Shown in pieces: positions 34,748 to 42,631 of a stretch of DNA of 64,000 bases (positions are counted from its first letter, which is position 1; each line of letters opens with the position of its first letter). Source of the stretch: Clostridiaceae bacterium Marseille-Q4145 (GTDB lineage: Bacteria > Bacillota > Clostridia > Lachnospirales > Lachnospiraceae). A program made the position numbers and the translations under genes. The notes below the pieces were generated by a model, which saw nothing but the letters and a program-made list of their open reading frames with translations, did no database searches and was not told the DNA's origin. The stretch spans positions 62,001-126,000 of the forward strand of contig JAGTTP010000002.1 of assembly GCA_018223365.1 (NCBI GenBank), read 5' to 3'.

Positions 34748-35553
34748 GCCTTTTCCTCCGCAAATCCTTTTCCACGAAAATCAAATCCGTGATCCATGGG
34801 GCCGGAACCCTGTCCCAGATCAAGCATGGCTGCCAGAGCGCCGGAGATATAAGCTTTTGCGCGCTCCACTGCGGTGTCCAGATCATAGCCTTTTGCCAGA
34901 TTGGAGGCAATAGCGCTGGACAGCGTACATCCGGTACCATGGGTATTCGGGTTGTCGATCCGTTTACCATTGAACCATTTATAATCGCCATTCCGGTACA
35001 GAAGGTCATTGGCATCATTTAACTGATGTCCACCCTTGCAGAGTACGGCACAGTGATAGGTCTCACTGATATATTTTGCTGCTGCAATCATGTCATTCGC
35101 GGTCTTTACTTCCATTCCGGAGAGAACTTCCGTCTCCGGAATATTCGGAGTCAGAACCGTCGCCATGGGCAGTAAAAGCTCTTTTAATGCACCAATGGCG
35201 TCCTCGCTGATGAGTCTTGATCCGCTGGTTGCCACCATAACCGGGTCCACTACGATATTTTCTGCTTCATACTGTTTCAGTTTCTTTGCGATGGACTCGA
35301 TCAGTCCCACAGAAGAAACCATGCCGATCTTCACTGCGTCCGGACGGATATCCGTAAATACGCTGTCGATCTGCTGTTCCAGGAATTCCGGGGTTACCTC
35401 GAAAATTCCCTGGACGCCGGTGGTGTTCTGTGCTGTCAGAGCCGTAATTGCAGTCATGGCATATACCCCGTTTGCAATCATGGTCTTTAAGTCAGCCTGG
35501 ATACCGGCGCCTCCGCTGGAATCACTTCCGGCGATTGTTAATGCTGTCTTCAT
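34744..35553 (-). CDS. thiD: Hydroxymethylpyrimidine (phospho)kinase ThiD
   Basis: 269 residues from ATG 35553, 8 bases after AAGGAG (the frame extends to a TTG at 35577). It phosphorylates HMP to HMP-PP for thiamine synthesis. Motifs: LTIAGSDSSGGAGIQADLKT, VDPVMVATSGSRLI, LTPNIPETEVLSG and NTHGTGCTLSSAIASNLAKG. It is the first gene after the TPP riboswitch. Confidence 0.94.
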   Translation of the reverse strand: MKTALTIAGSDSSGGAGIQADLKTMIANGVYAMTAITALTAQNTTGVQGIFEVTPEFLEQQIDSVFTDIRPDAVKIGMVSSVGLIESIAKKLKQYEAENIVVDPVMVATSGSRLISEDAIGALKELLLPMATVLTPNIPETEVLSGMEVKTANDMIAAAKYISETYHCAVLCKGGHQLNDANDLLYRNGDYKWFNGKRIDNPNTHGTGCTLSSAIASNLAKGYDLDTAVERAKAYISGALAAMLDLGQGSGPMDHGFDFRGKGFAEEKA

Positions 35554-35631
35554 AAAAATTCTCCTTTCAGGCATCAATAACTTTTGTTAGGCGATGCAAG
35601 GTGGTGCCCCCAATGTACCGCCGCAGGCGAT

Positions 35632-35662
35632 AAAAAAAGTGGAAATACCAGCGTACTTCCAC
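35632..35662 (-). terminator. Riboswitch-controlled terminator
   Basis: Ten-base stem GTGGAAGTAC / GTATTTCCAC (one G-U pair) with loop GCTG, followed by seven T on the minus strand. It lies 20 bases after the TPP aptamer and about 80 before thiD, so thiamine pyrophosphate would cause early termination. Confidence 0.85.
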
Positions 35663-35682
35663 TTCTCTATCTTTTCACAGTT

Positions 35683-35769
35683 ACTTCCTACGTTGGCATG
35701 ATCCAAATCAGGTATACGGGTCCTGACGGTGTCAGTCAGATCTCAGCCCGTTTCCGCAGGCTCCCCGGT
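35683..35769 (-). ncRNA. TPP (THI-box) riboswitch aptamer
   Basis: On the minus strand: 5' arm GGGGAGCC, conserved GGGCTGAGAT, ACCCGTATACCTGAT, and TGGATCATGCCAACGTAGGA, all in the usual order and spacing, ending with AAGTAACT. It controls the thiamine salvage operon. Confidence 0.95.
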
Positions 35770-35797
35770 ACTTATTTTCTATTCACTTTGCTTTTTT

Positions 35798-35826
35798 ACT
35801 ATACGACAAGTAAGGGAGGATGTCAA
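35798..35826 (-). promoter_or_regulatory. Promoter of the thiamine salvage operon
   Basis: Minus-strand TTGACA (35821-35826), 17 bases, TATAGT (35798-35803). Transcription would start about 25 bases before the aptamer. Confidence 0.88.
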
Positions 35827-35848
35827 GTTTTCTTCTTATACCGTCACG

Positions 35849-36490
35849 TTAATATATGTATGAAAGCCTTTTGTTTTCCAGATAGCGGAGCATCCAGTAA
35901 GGGTTGATGGCCTGCTCGCCTTTTCCCGCAGCTGGAAGATAGATCCCCAGATGAAGATGCACCGGGAACTGCCCCGTCGTTCCTTCCGGTCCGTACCCCG
36001 AATCTCCCATATACCCCAGCAAATCCCCGGCCTTCACCGGATCTCCCCTTTTCCAGTCTTTGATATAGGAATGAAAATGTGCATAATAGTAATAATTACC
36101 ACCTATAGACCGGATTCCAATCCGCCAGCCTCCCTTTTCCAACCATCCCACCTGCTCAATGGTTCCATCTGTCATGCTCAGCACCGGAAAGTATCCGCTT
36201 TTATCAGGTTCTGCCATCAGATCAATCCCCTCATGCTTTCGTTTTCCGCCGTAATGCCGCTCCGTTTGCCAGGTATTTTCAAACCGGATGACTGCCTTTT
36301 GATTCACCGATGATTCCGGTACCGGGAAATAAACAAGTTCTTTCCAGACGGTTTCCACCTGGGTCTGATACTGTTCCAGTGCCGTCTGCTCCGGTTCCCC
36401 ATCGTCCATCCATTCTCTTTCAAATTGAATTCCGCAGCACAGCAGCAAAATCAGCAGTCCAAGGCAGGCCATTTGCCGAAAAGGATTCAT
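35849..36490 (-). CDS. M23-family peptidase (LytM-like), membrane-anchored
   Basis: 213 residues. An N-terminal hydrophobic anchor at ~5-21 (MACLGLLILLLCCGI) is followed by a linker and the M23 domain from ~80. Zinc residues fit HEGIDLM and the HLHLG motif near the end; GWRIGIRS and YYYYAHFHSY belong to the same fold. It probably cuts peptidoglycan cross-links or binds them. AGGTGA precedes the ATG. It is divergent from the YlbJ-like gene at 36540; LytM proteins and YlbJ are both linked to sporulation, so a spore-related role is possible. Confidence 0.87.
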   Translation of the reverse strand: MNPFRQMACLGLLILLLCCGIQFEREWMDDGEPEQTALEQYQTQVETVWKELVYFPVPESSVNQKAVIRFENTWQTERHYGGKRKHEGIDLMAEPDKSGYFPVLSMTDGTIEQVGWLEKGGWRIGIRSIGGNYYYYAHFHSYIKDWKRGDPVKAGDLLGYMGDSGYGPEGTTGQFPVHLHLGIYLPAAGKGEQAINPYWMLRYLENKRLSYIY

Positions 36491-36539
36491 ATTTTTTCAC
36501 CTGCCCCATACATTGTAAAGAATTAGTTCATTATATGGG

Positions 36540-37466
36540 GTGCCCTTGAAAAAGATACTTTCCGTTTTCCTTCCTCTCTGTTTCCTATTACTTTTCTTTA
36601 CCCATCCAGTGCAGACAACGGAAGGCTGTTCCTTGGGCCTCACTCTGTGGTACACTTCTGTATTGCCTTCTTTGCTTCCCTTCCTGATCGTTTCAGCCCT
36701 GATGGTAAAGACCGGGCTGTTCCGATATCTAAACCGACTCTACGCGCCATTTTTTCGCAAAATCTTCCGCATCTCTGAAGACGGCTGCTACGCAGTTCTT
36801 ATGGGATTTCTCTGTGGATTTCCCATGGGTGCCAAAGTCACTGCAGATCTGGTTCGTGAGCAGCATATTTCCAAAGAAGAAGGCACCTATCTCCTTGGAT
36901 TCTGCAATAATGTCAGCCCCAGTTTTTTTATCAATTACATTTGTCTGAAAAAGCTGGGATGCACGAAAGTGCCATGGGCACTCTGCGTCTTCTTCTATGC
37001 CATGCCTCTTCTGTATGGTATCTGTTCACGCCCTTTTTATCATTTTTCTGATACAGGTAATAAAAAACAGGCACCTCTGCGCCGGATGCAATTTCCGATG
37101 CTGGATGCCTGTATGATGGACAGCTTCGCCACAGTCGCTAAGTTGGGCGGCTATATTGTTCTATTTTCCATCCTGGTCCGAATGATGCAGTTATTGCCCC
37201 TTCCGACTCCTGTTGCCGCTCTGATCAGTTCCCTTCTGGAAATCAGCTGTGGAATCCACCAGATCACAGCCTTAAGCGGCTGTTCCACAAGACTCATGAC
37301 TGCATGTGCATGTGCCTGCGCTTCTTTTGGCGGTTTCAGTATCTGGGCGCAGACCAGCAGTGTTCTTCATGACACGACGCTGACTATGCGTTCCTGGCTG
37401 ACCGGCCGGATTATTCTTGCGCTTCTGACTCCGGTTCTTTTACTGACGCTTCCTCCTCTGTCTTAA
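36540..37466 (+). CDS. YlbJ-like sporulation membrane protein
   Basis: 308 residues from GTG 36540; a TTG at 36546, closer to a GGGGTG site, may be the real start (LKKILSVFLPLC). About seven or eight membrane spans. The first nucleoside-recognition (Gate) half has LWYTSVLPSLLPFLIVSALM and GFLCGFPMGAKVTADLVREQ. The second half has CACASFGGFSIWAQTSSVL. YlbJ is needed for spore cortex formation in Bacillus. The last 56 bases overlap the convergent coiled-coil gene. Confidence 0.78.
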   Translation: MPLKKILSVFLPLCFLLLFFTHPVQTTEGCSLGLTLWYTSVLPSLLPFLIVSALMVKTGLFRYLNRLYAPFFRKIFRISEDGCYAVLMGFLCGFPMGAKVTADLVREQHISKEEGTYLLGFCNNVSPSFFINYICLKKLGCTKVPWALCVFFYAMPLLYGICSRPFYHFSDTGNKKQAPLRRMQFPMLDACMMDSFATVAKLGGYIVLFSILVRMMQLLPLPTPVAALISSLLEISCGIHQITALSGCSTRLMTACACACASFGGFSIWAQTSSVLHDTTLTMRSWLTGRIILALLTPVLLLTLPPLS

Positions 37467-38016
37467 CGGATGTCTCCGGTGCAAGCTCCTCACGGTTGCT
37501 GATAATCGTATTATAGAAATCCTGGAAATTCTGCATCAATGCCGTATAACGACTGTTGGAATTTTCCACTACATTCTGTACCATCTCCTGCAAATTTGCC
37601 AGCATATCGTCTGTATATTGAATGGCTCCGCGGCGAATCTCATTAGCATCTCTGGTTGCATTATCCAGAATCTCCTGAGCCTGATTCGTAGCCATCTCAA
37701 TCACCTGATTTGCCTGCTCATAAGCCTGCTGCATAATCTCATGCTCATTGACCAGTTCCTGATTCTGAATGTTTGCCTGTGCAATAATTGCTTCTGCTTT
37801 CTGCTGTGCATCTGCCAAAATCGCATCTTTATTTGCCAGAATCTTCTGATAACGTTTGATCTCCTCCGGTGTCTTCAGACGAAGTTCTCTTAAAAGCTCC
37901 TCCATCCGCTCACGTTCTACGACAATCTTATCTCCTGAGGAGAAAAGCGGTCCTTTACAAGTATCAATATAGTCTTCCATTTCCTCGATAATCTGTTCAA
38001 TTCTGCTGTTGCTCAT
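37411..38016 (-). CDS. DivIVA-like coiled-coil protein
   Basis: 201 residues from ATG 38016 (MSNSRIEQIIEEMEDYIDTC); the frame reaches a TTG at 38043 without support. Residues ~40-150 are a long Ala/Gln/Glu-rich coiled coil (ILADAQQKAEAIIAQANIQN and similar), in the pattern of DivIVA or ATP synthase subunit b-like proteins. The tail is acidic. It likely scaffolds envelope or division proteins; no membrane span. Family name uncertain; often annotated as ATPase in relatives. Its 3' end overlaps the YlbJ-like gene by 56 bases on the opposite strand. Confidence 0.78.
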   Translation of the reverse strand: MSNSRIEQIIEEMEDYIDTCKGPLFSSGDKIVVERERMEELLRELRLKTPEEIKRYQKILANKDAILADAQQKAEAIIAQANIQNQELVNEHEIMQQAYEQANQVIEMATNQAQEILDNATRDANEIRRGAIQYTDDMLANLQEMVQNVVENSNSRYTALMQNFQDFYNTIISNREELAPETSVKTEEEASVKEPESEAQE

Positions 38017-38091
38017 ACCTTTAAGCTCCTTTGATTTATTCAAATCCGTCCTCCGGAAATATGCAAAAATTCTTTCGTACTTTATCTTACG

Positions 38092-38120
38092 ATTATACCC
38101 GAATACTGGAATTTACGCAA
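38092..38120 (-). promoter_or_regulatory. Promoter of the coiled-coil gene
   Basis: Minus-strand TTGCGT (38115-38120), 17 bases, TATAAT (38092-38097), 76 bases before the ATG at 38016. Confidence 0.7.
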
Positions 38121-38134
38121 GATCTCTTTGTGGA

Positions 38135-38163
38135 TTGAATCTCGGAAAGCTTTCGGTTATAAT
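38135..38163 (+). promoter_or_regulatory. Promoter of the divergent small membrane protein gene
   Basis: TTGAAT (38135-38140), 17 bases, TATAAT (38158-38163), 36 bases before ATG 38200. Back to back with the minus-strand promoter at 38092-38120, only 14 bases apart, so one regulator could act on both. Confidence 0.78.
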
Positions 38164-38199
38164 AAAATACAGGAATGAAATACAGAGGAGGAATTTCAC

Positions 38200-38658
38200 A
38201 TGAGCACACATAGATCTGCAAAAGATATGCAGTCGGAGACCAAGTCTTCTGCCTGGACGTTTCTTTTAGTTGGAAGTGGTGGCTTTCTGATTATCACCCT
38301 GGCACTGATTGGATTTATCAAACTTCCTTTCAGCATTTTTTCTCTTGCCATTATGGAAATTATGTTTTTCATTTTCCTGATTGTTGCCGGACTTTCCTTT
38401 AAAAAAGCTATCTCCATGTTAGATGATATTTCAAAGGAATCTACCCTGGAAGAAAAAATCAGCGACTGGGCCAAAGAGAATCTGACACCGGAATCTCTGA
38501 CTGTGGATCTGGATGAGAATACTACCAATGAAATGAAATATTTTATGGTGACAGAGTTAATGAGAGAACGCATGATGCTCGCTTTCCCGGAACTGGACGA
38601 CGCTTATGCTGAAGAATTAGCCGAGCATTATTATAACGAACTGTTTCCGGAAGGTTAG
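38200..38658 (+). CDS. Two-span membrane protein of unknown function
   Basis: 152 residues. Hydrophilic start (MSTHRSAKDMQSETKSSAWT), hydrophobic spans at about residues 20-42 and 47-67, then an acidic helical domain with DLDENTTNEMKYFMVTELMR and AEELAEHYYNELFPEG. AGGAGG ribosome site 9 bases before the ATG. It is followed by a pseudouridine synthase after 5 bases and shares its transcript. I do not recognise a family. Confidence 0.8.
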   Translation: MSTHRSAKDMQSETKSSAWTFLLVGSGGFLIITLALIGFIKLPFSIFSLAIMEIMFFIFLIVAGLSFKKAISMLDDISKESTLEEKISDWAKENLTPESLTVDLDENTTNEMKYFMVTELMRERMMLAFPELDDAYAEELAEHYYNELFPEG

Positions 38659-38663
38659 CGTTT

Positions 38664-39263
38664 ATGAAACACTATTATATGTTCAATAAACCCTTCGGCT
38701 GTGTCACGGCCCGCAGAGATGACCGTTTTCCAGTGGTAATGGATTATTTCCATTTCCTGGAAAATGAGCATCTGTCTCCTGTAGGACGCCTTGACCGTGA
38801 AACCGAGGGGCTTCTTATGATTACCGATGACGGTATCTGGAATCAGGAAATGACCAATCCTGCCTTTCATGTGTCAAAGACCTATGAGTTTACTGCTCTC
38901 GGAACCCTGGACAAAGAAAAACTCAGAAAATTATCTGAAGGCGTCCTGCTCATCGGCTCTGACCGTCCCACTACAAGCGCCTCTGTCACAGTGACAGGGA
39001 CTTCCATCCTCTCTAAAGTCGTGCCTCATCTCCATCCGGATATGCAGGAAAAATTAAAATATAACCTTCCCGATCATCCTGTGGTATTCGGCACCATCAC
39101 CATCTCCGAAGGCCGCAAACGCCAGATCCGCCGCATGTTGAAGGTGGTCGGCTGCTGTGTCATTCAATTAAAACGTATTTCCATGGGAGATCTAATTCTG
39201 GATCCCAAACTGAAACCGGGAGAATATAAAGAGATAGAGATAAAAAATGAGCAGCCTATTTAG
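38664..39263 (+). CDS. RsuA-family pseudouridine synthase without S4 domain
   Basis: 199 residues beginning directly with the synthase core (YYMFNKPFGCVTARRDDRFP). The catalytic Asp is in SPVGRLDRETEGLLMITDDG; RKRQIRRMLKVVGCCVIQLK is the second conserved part. It lacks the N-terminal S4 RNA-binding domain seen in RsuA, as in the RluE group. Target unknown, likely rRNA. GGAAGG precedes the ATG. It is terminated by the hairpin just past its stop. Confidence 0.87.
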   Translation: MKHYYMFNKPFGCVTARRDDRFPVVMDYFHFLENEHLSPVGRLDRETEGLLMITDDGIWNQEMTNPAFHVSKTYEFTALGTLDKEKLRKLSEGVLLIGSDRPTTSASVTVTGTSILSKVVPHLHPDMQEKLKYNLPDHPVVFGTITISEGRKRQIRRMLKVVGCCVIQLKRISMGDLILDPKLKPGEYKEIEIKNEQPI

Positions 39264-39280
39264 AGACTGCTCGTTTTTTT
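39249..39280. terminator. Bidirectional terminator
   Basis: Stem GAGCAG / CTGCTC (39249-39254 and 39267-39272), then GTTTTTTT on the plus strand and ATTTTTTA on the minus strand. It serves both the synthase gene and the convergent nfnB. Confidence 0.82.
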
Positions 39281-39285
39281 ATATT

Positions 39286-40674
39286 TTATTTCTGGCTCAG
39301 ATACTCATGAATACCTTTTGCTGCTGCTTTACCTGCTCCCATTGCCAGGATAACGGTAGCTGCTCCGGTAACTGCATCACCACCGGCATAAACGCCCTCT
39401 TTGGAGGTAGCGCCAGTATCCTCGGTAGCAACGATACATTTTCTCTTATTGATCTCAAGACCTTTGGTTGTGGAGGAGATCAGCGGGTTCGGGGAAGTTC
39501 CCAGGGACATAACAACGGTATCGCAGTCGATTACGAACTCAGATCCCGGAACCTCTACCGGACGACGTCTTCCGGAAGCATCCGGCTCACCCAGTTCCAT
39601 CTTGATACATTTCACACCTTTTACCCAGTCATTCTCATCAACGATGATCTCTACCGGATTGGTCAGAAGGTCAAAGATAATACCTTCCTCTTTTGCGTGA
39701 TGAACTTCCTCTTTACGAGCCGGAAGCTCTTCCTCACTTCTTCTGTATACGATATGAGTCTCGCCGCCAAGACGCAGTGCAGTACGTGCAGCATCCATAG
39801 CAACGTTACCACCACCAACGACTACGACTTTCTTGCCGTGTACGATCGGAGTGTCATAGCTTTCATCGAAAGCTTTCATCAGGTTATTTCTGGTCAGGAA
39901 CTCATTTGCGGAAAGAACCCCACAAGCAGTTTCACCCGGAATACCCATGAATTTCGGCAGTCCAGCACCGGAACCGATGAATACTGCATCGAATCCTTCG
40001 TTCTCAATCAGTTCATCGATGGTAACTGTTTTACCAATGATAACGTCAGTCTCGATTTTAACGCCGAGAGATTTTACATTCTCAACTTCCGGTCCGACAA
40101 CGCGGTCTTTCGGAAGACGGAACTCCGGAATACCATATACCAGTACGCCGCCTGCTTTATGTAATGCCTCAAAAATGGTTACATCATAACCAAGTTTTGC
40201 AAGATCTCCTGCGCAGGTCAGTCCGGAAGGACCAGAACCGATAACTGCAACTTTCTTACCATTCTTCTCAGCCGGAGCTTCCGGTTTGATACCGTTCTCT
40301 CTTGCCCAGTCAGCAACGAAACGCTCCAGTTTACCGATTGCTACCGGGTCACCTTTGATTCCACGTACGCATTTACCCTCACACTGGCTTTCCTGCGGGC
40401 ACACACGTCCACAGACAGCCGGAAGAGCAGAAGACTGGCTGATGATCTTGAATGCTTCGTCAAATTTCTCTTCTTTTACTGCTGCGATGAACTCCGGAAT
40501 ATTAATGGAAACCGGACATCCTTCTACACATTTCGGTTTTTTACAGCCAAGGCAACGCTTTGCCTCTTCTACTGCTTCTTCTTTATTGTAACCGTAACAT
40601 ACTTCCTCGAAGTTTGTAGCACGAACCTTCGGATTCTGCTCTCTAACCGGTACTCTTGTCAGTCCCTGTGCCAT
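39286..40674 (-). CDS. nfnB: NfnB-type large subunit (glutamate synthase small-chain-like), NADPH:ferredoxin enzyme
   Basis: 462 residues. N-terminal [4Fe-4S] ferredoxin-like cysteines in CLGCKKPKCVEGCPV and CGRVCPQESQCEGKC. An FAD-binding GSGPSGL and a second dinucleotide fold GGGNVAMDAART follow. The sequence is like GltA and the large subunit of NADH-dependent reduced ferredoxin:NADP+ oxidoreductase. The adjacent dihydroorotate-dehydrogenase-electron-transfer-like partner favours Nfn over glutamate synthase, as no gltB is present. Role: electron bifurcation between NADPH, NADH and ferredoxin. Start overlaps the partner's stop as TAATG. Confidence 0.88.
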   Translation of the reverse strand: MAQGLTRVPVREQNPKVRATNFEEVCYGYNKEEAVEEAKRCLGCKKPKCVEGCPVSINIPEFIAAVKEEKFDEAFKIISQSSALPAVCGRVCPQESQCEGKCVRGIKGDPVAIGKLERFVADWARENGIKPEAPAEKNGKKVAVIGSGPSGLTCAGDLAKLGYDVTIFEALHKAGGVLVYGIPEFRLPKDRVVGPEVENVKSLGVKIETDVIIGKTVTIDELIENEGFDAVFIGSGAGLPKFMGIPGETACGVLSANEFLTRNNLMKAFDESYDTPIVHGKKVVVVGGGNVAMDAARTALRLGGETHIVYRRSEEELPARKEEVHHAKEEGIIFDLLTNPVEIIVDENDWVKGVKCIKMELGEPDASGRRRPVEVPGSEFVIDCDTVVMSLGTSPNPLISSTTKGLEINKRKCIVATEDTGATSKEGVYAGGDAVTGAATVILAMGAGKAAAKGIHEYLSQK

Positions 40675-41558
40675 TATTTGTCACCTCCGCAATTTCCGCA
40701 GCCGCCGTGGTGGGTTGCTCCCTCTTTGAATGCAAGGAAACGTCTTCCCTCTTCGGTCTTGTACATTGCTGCTCTCTTCATAGCCTGATCAAAGTCGATC
40801 TTGTGACCGTCGAACTCCGGTCCGTCTACACATGCAAACTTCACTTCGTCTCCAACCATCACACGACAGGCACCGCACATACCGGTTCCGTCTACCATGA
40901 TCGGGTTCATGCTGACAACAGTCGGAATGCCAAGCTTCTTGGTGGTAAGACATGCAAATTTCATCATGATCATCGGTCCGATAGCAACACACAGATCATA
41001 GTGATGTCCTTCACTTACCAGTTTCTCCAGCATAGCAGTACCAACGCCCTTAAAGCCGTAGCTTCCGTCATCAGTACAGAGATACAGGTTACCAACCTTA
41101 CTCATCTCTTCTTCCATGATCAGGATATCTTTGGTTCTTGCACCAACAATAATATCGCACTCAATGCCATGCTCATGAAGCCATTTTGCCTGCGGATATA
41201 CCGGAGCAGTACCTACTCCACCAGCAATGAAAACAACTTTTTTCTTCTTAACTTCTTCAAAGTCATCGGTAACCAGATCAGACGGATGTCCCAGCGGTCC
41301 AACAAAATCTGCGATGGAATCGCCTGCTTTCAATGCGACCAGTTTGTTAGTAGATACACCAATGGGCTGGAATACGATGGTAACTGTTCCTGCTTCTCTG
41401 TCATAATCACAGATAGTAAGCGGGATGCGCTCTCCGTGCTCGTCCACTCTTAAAATAATGAACTGACCCGGCTCGCAAGACTTTGCCACTCTCGGAGCGA
41501 GAATGACCTGTTTGTAGACGTTTGCAGACAGCTGCTCTGCCTCTAAAATCTTGAACAT
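40674..41558 (-). CDS. nfnA: NfnA-type small subunit (FAD/NAD-binding, ferredoxin-NADP reductase-like)
   Basis: 294 residues. An FNR-like FAD domain (EPGQFIILRVDEHGERIPLT) and an NAD-binding domain (VVFIAGGVGTAPVYPQ) are followed by C-terminal iron-sulfur cysteines (DGTGMCGACRVMVGDEVKFA). The last residues HHGGCGNCGG are an added Cys pair. It carries the NADH and bifurcating-flavin side of NfnAB. ATG follows GGAGG. Promoter at 41619-41647. Confidence 0.88.
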   Translation of the reverse strand: MFKILEAEQLSANVYKQVILAPRVAKSCEPGQFIILRVDEHGERIPLTICDYDREAGTVTIVFQPIGVSTNKLVALKAGDSIADFVGPLGHPSDLVTDDFEEVKKKKVVFIAGGVGTAPVYPQAKWLHEHGIECDIIVGARTKDILIMEEEMSKVGNLYLCTDDGSYGFKGVGTAMLEKLVSEGHHYDLCVAIGPMIMMKFACLTTKKLGIPTVVSMNPIMVDGTGMCGACRVMVGDEVKFACVDGPEFDGHKIDFDQAMKRAAMYKTEEGRRFLAFKEGATHHGGCGNCGGDK

Positions 41559-41618
41559 ACATAGCCTCCTATATCTTGCCGTGTTATATACACTGCAGAT
41601 TACAAATCATTACCTCTT

Positions 41619-41647
41619 ATGATAATGCAAATTCATGCATATTTCAA
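41619..41647 (-). promoter_or_regulatory. Promoter of nfnAB
   Basis: Minus-strand TTGAAA (41642-41647), 17 bases, TATCAT (41619-41624), 61 bases before the nfnA start. Confidence 0.65.
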
Positions 41648-41692
41648 CAAAAATTTAACAAAATCTTTCCAAAAACAAGATGAAAAATTGAT

Positions 41693-42607
41693 TTACGGAG
41701 CAGTATTTACCGCCGGAGCCACCGGTTCCACCACCTGAGCCGCCGGATCTGCTGTAATTTCCGCTTCTTTTACATCATAGATAGCTTCCACTACACCACT
41801 TTCTCTGTTATCTTCATCCACTGCGACTGCCTGCAACACAGTCAACCCCGGATTGACCTGTATAGGACCTGTATAGCGGGTAGAATATCTGTCTGGTTCC
41901 TCCCCATTGGTCGTATAGTAGATCTTGCTGCCTGCTCCTGCTCGGATGGTTACAGAAAATCCACCCACGTACTGACCTTCTGCCACACTGAAGACCGGTT
42001 CATCCGGATATTCAAAAACCACTTTGTAGGTTCCATCCGCTTCCTCACTCTGTGTTCCATCGCTCCGAATAAAAACTGCCCGGATAATCGTCGTTCCCTC
42101 ATCAATGGAAATCGGACTATGGTACATGGAACTGTACACATCCGGCGTTGTTCCGTCGGTTGTATAGTAAATAGCTCCATCTTCCTGTTCTGCATAGGAC
42201 AAAATCAGCTGTAATGTATGGCTGTAGGTTCCCGGTTCCATACTGAACAGCGGCTTTTCCAACAAAATTGTCTCTTCCGGTTCAGCCTCCACCTCCTGCT
42301 CTGCTTTTATAAAATGATAGGCTGTCTGGTAAACAAGCACTCCAACTCCTAGCAAACAAAGAACTCCTATTCGAAAACTCCATTTTCGATACCACGGTTT
42401 TTGTTCTTCCTGTATTTCTTCCTCTTCTTCCTTTTCCAAAACTTGTTCTGAAAAATGGGATCGGAGCTGCTCATCCACCGATTCTTCGGTTCCAATGGAA
42501 ATATCATCTACCGGATTATAATCCGGAACCATCTGTATGGCCTGTCCGCATTTTTCACAGTAAATCTTTCCTTCCGGAATCTCTGCTCCGCACTTCTGGC
42601 ATTTCAT
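41693..42607 (-). CDS. Zinc-ribbon membrane protein with two chitobiase-C-like repeats
   Basis: 304 residues. The N-terminus is a zinc ribbon (CQKCGAEIPEGKIYCEKCGQ), then an acidic cytosolic part, one membrane span at about residues 75-95 (FRIGVLCLLGVGVLVYQTAY), and an outside region. The latter has two CHB_HEX_C-like units with YYTTDGTTPDVYSSMYHSP and YYTTNGEEPDRYSTRYTGP. A Pro/Ala/Val-rich tail ends it. Topology suggests a surface sensor or wall-binding protein; no enzyme motif is seen. It is 25 bases after ftsK. Confidence 0.8.
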   Translation of the reverse strand: MKCQKCGAEIPEGKIYCEKCGQAIQMVPDYNPVDDISIGTEESVDEQLRSHFSEQVLEKEEEEEIQEEQKPWYRKWSFRIGVLCLLGVGVLVYQTAYHFIKAEQEVEAEPEETILLEKPLFSMEPGTYSHTLQLILSYAEQEDGAIYYTTDGTTPDVYSSMYHSPISIDEGTTIIRAVFIRSDGTQSEEADGTYKVVFEYPDEPVFSVAEGQYVGGFSVTIRAGAGSKIYYTTNGEEPDRYSTRYTGPIQVNPGLTVLQAVAVDEDNRESGVVEAIYDVKEAEITADPAAQVVEPVAPAVNTAP

Positions 42608-42631
42608 ACCGAATGATGCACTCCTTTCCCT

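Noticed and set aside
39286..41558. Naming the pair glutamate synthase
   Set aside because: No large gltB-type subunit is near, and the small partner is an FNR-like protein as in NfnAB.
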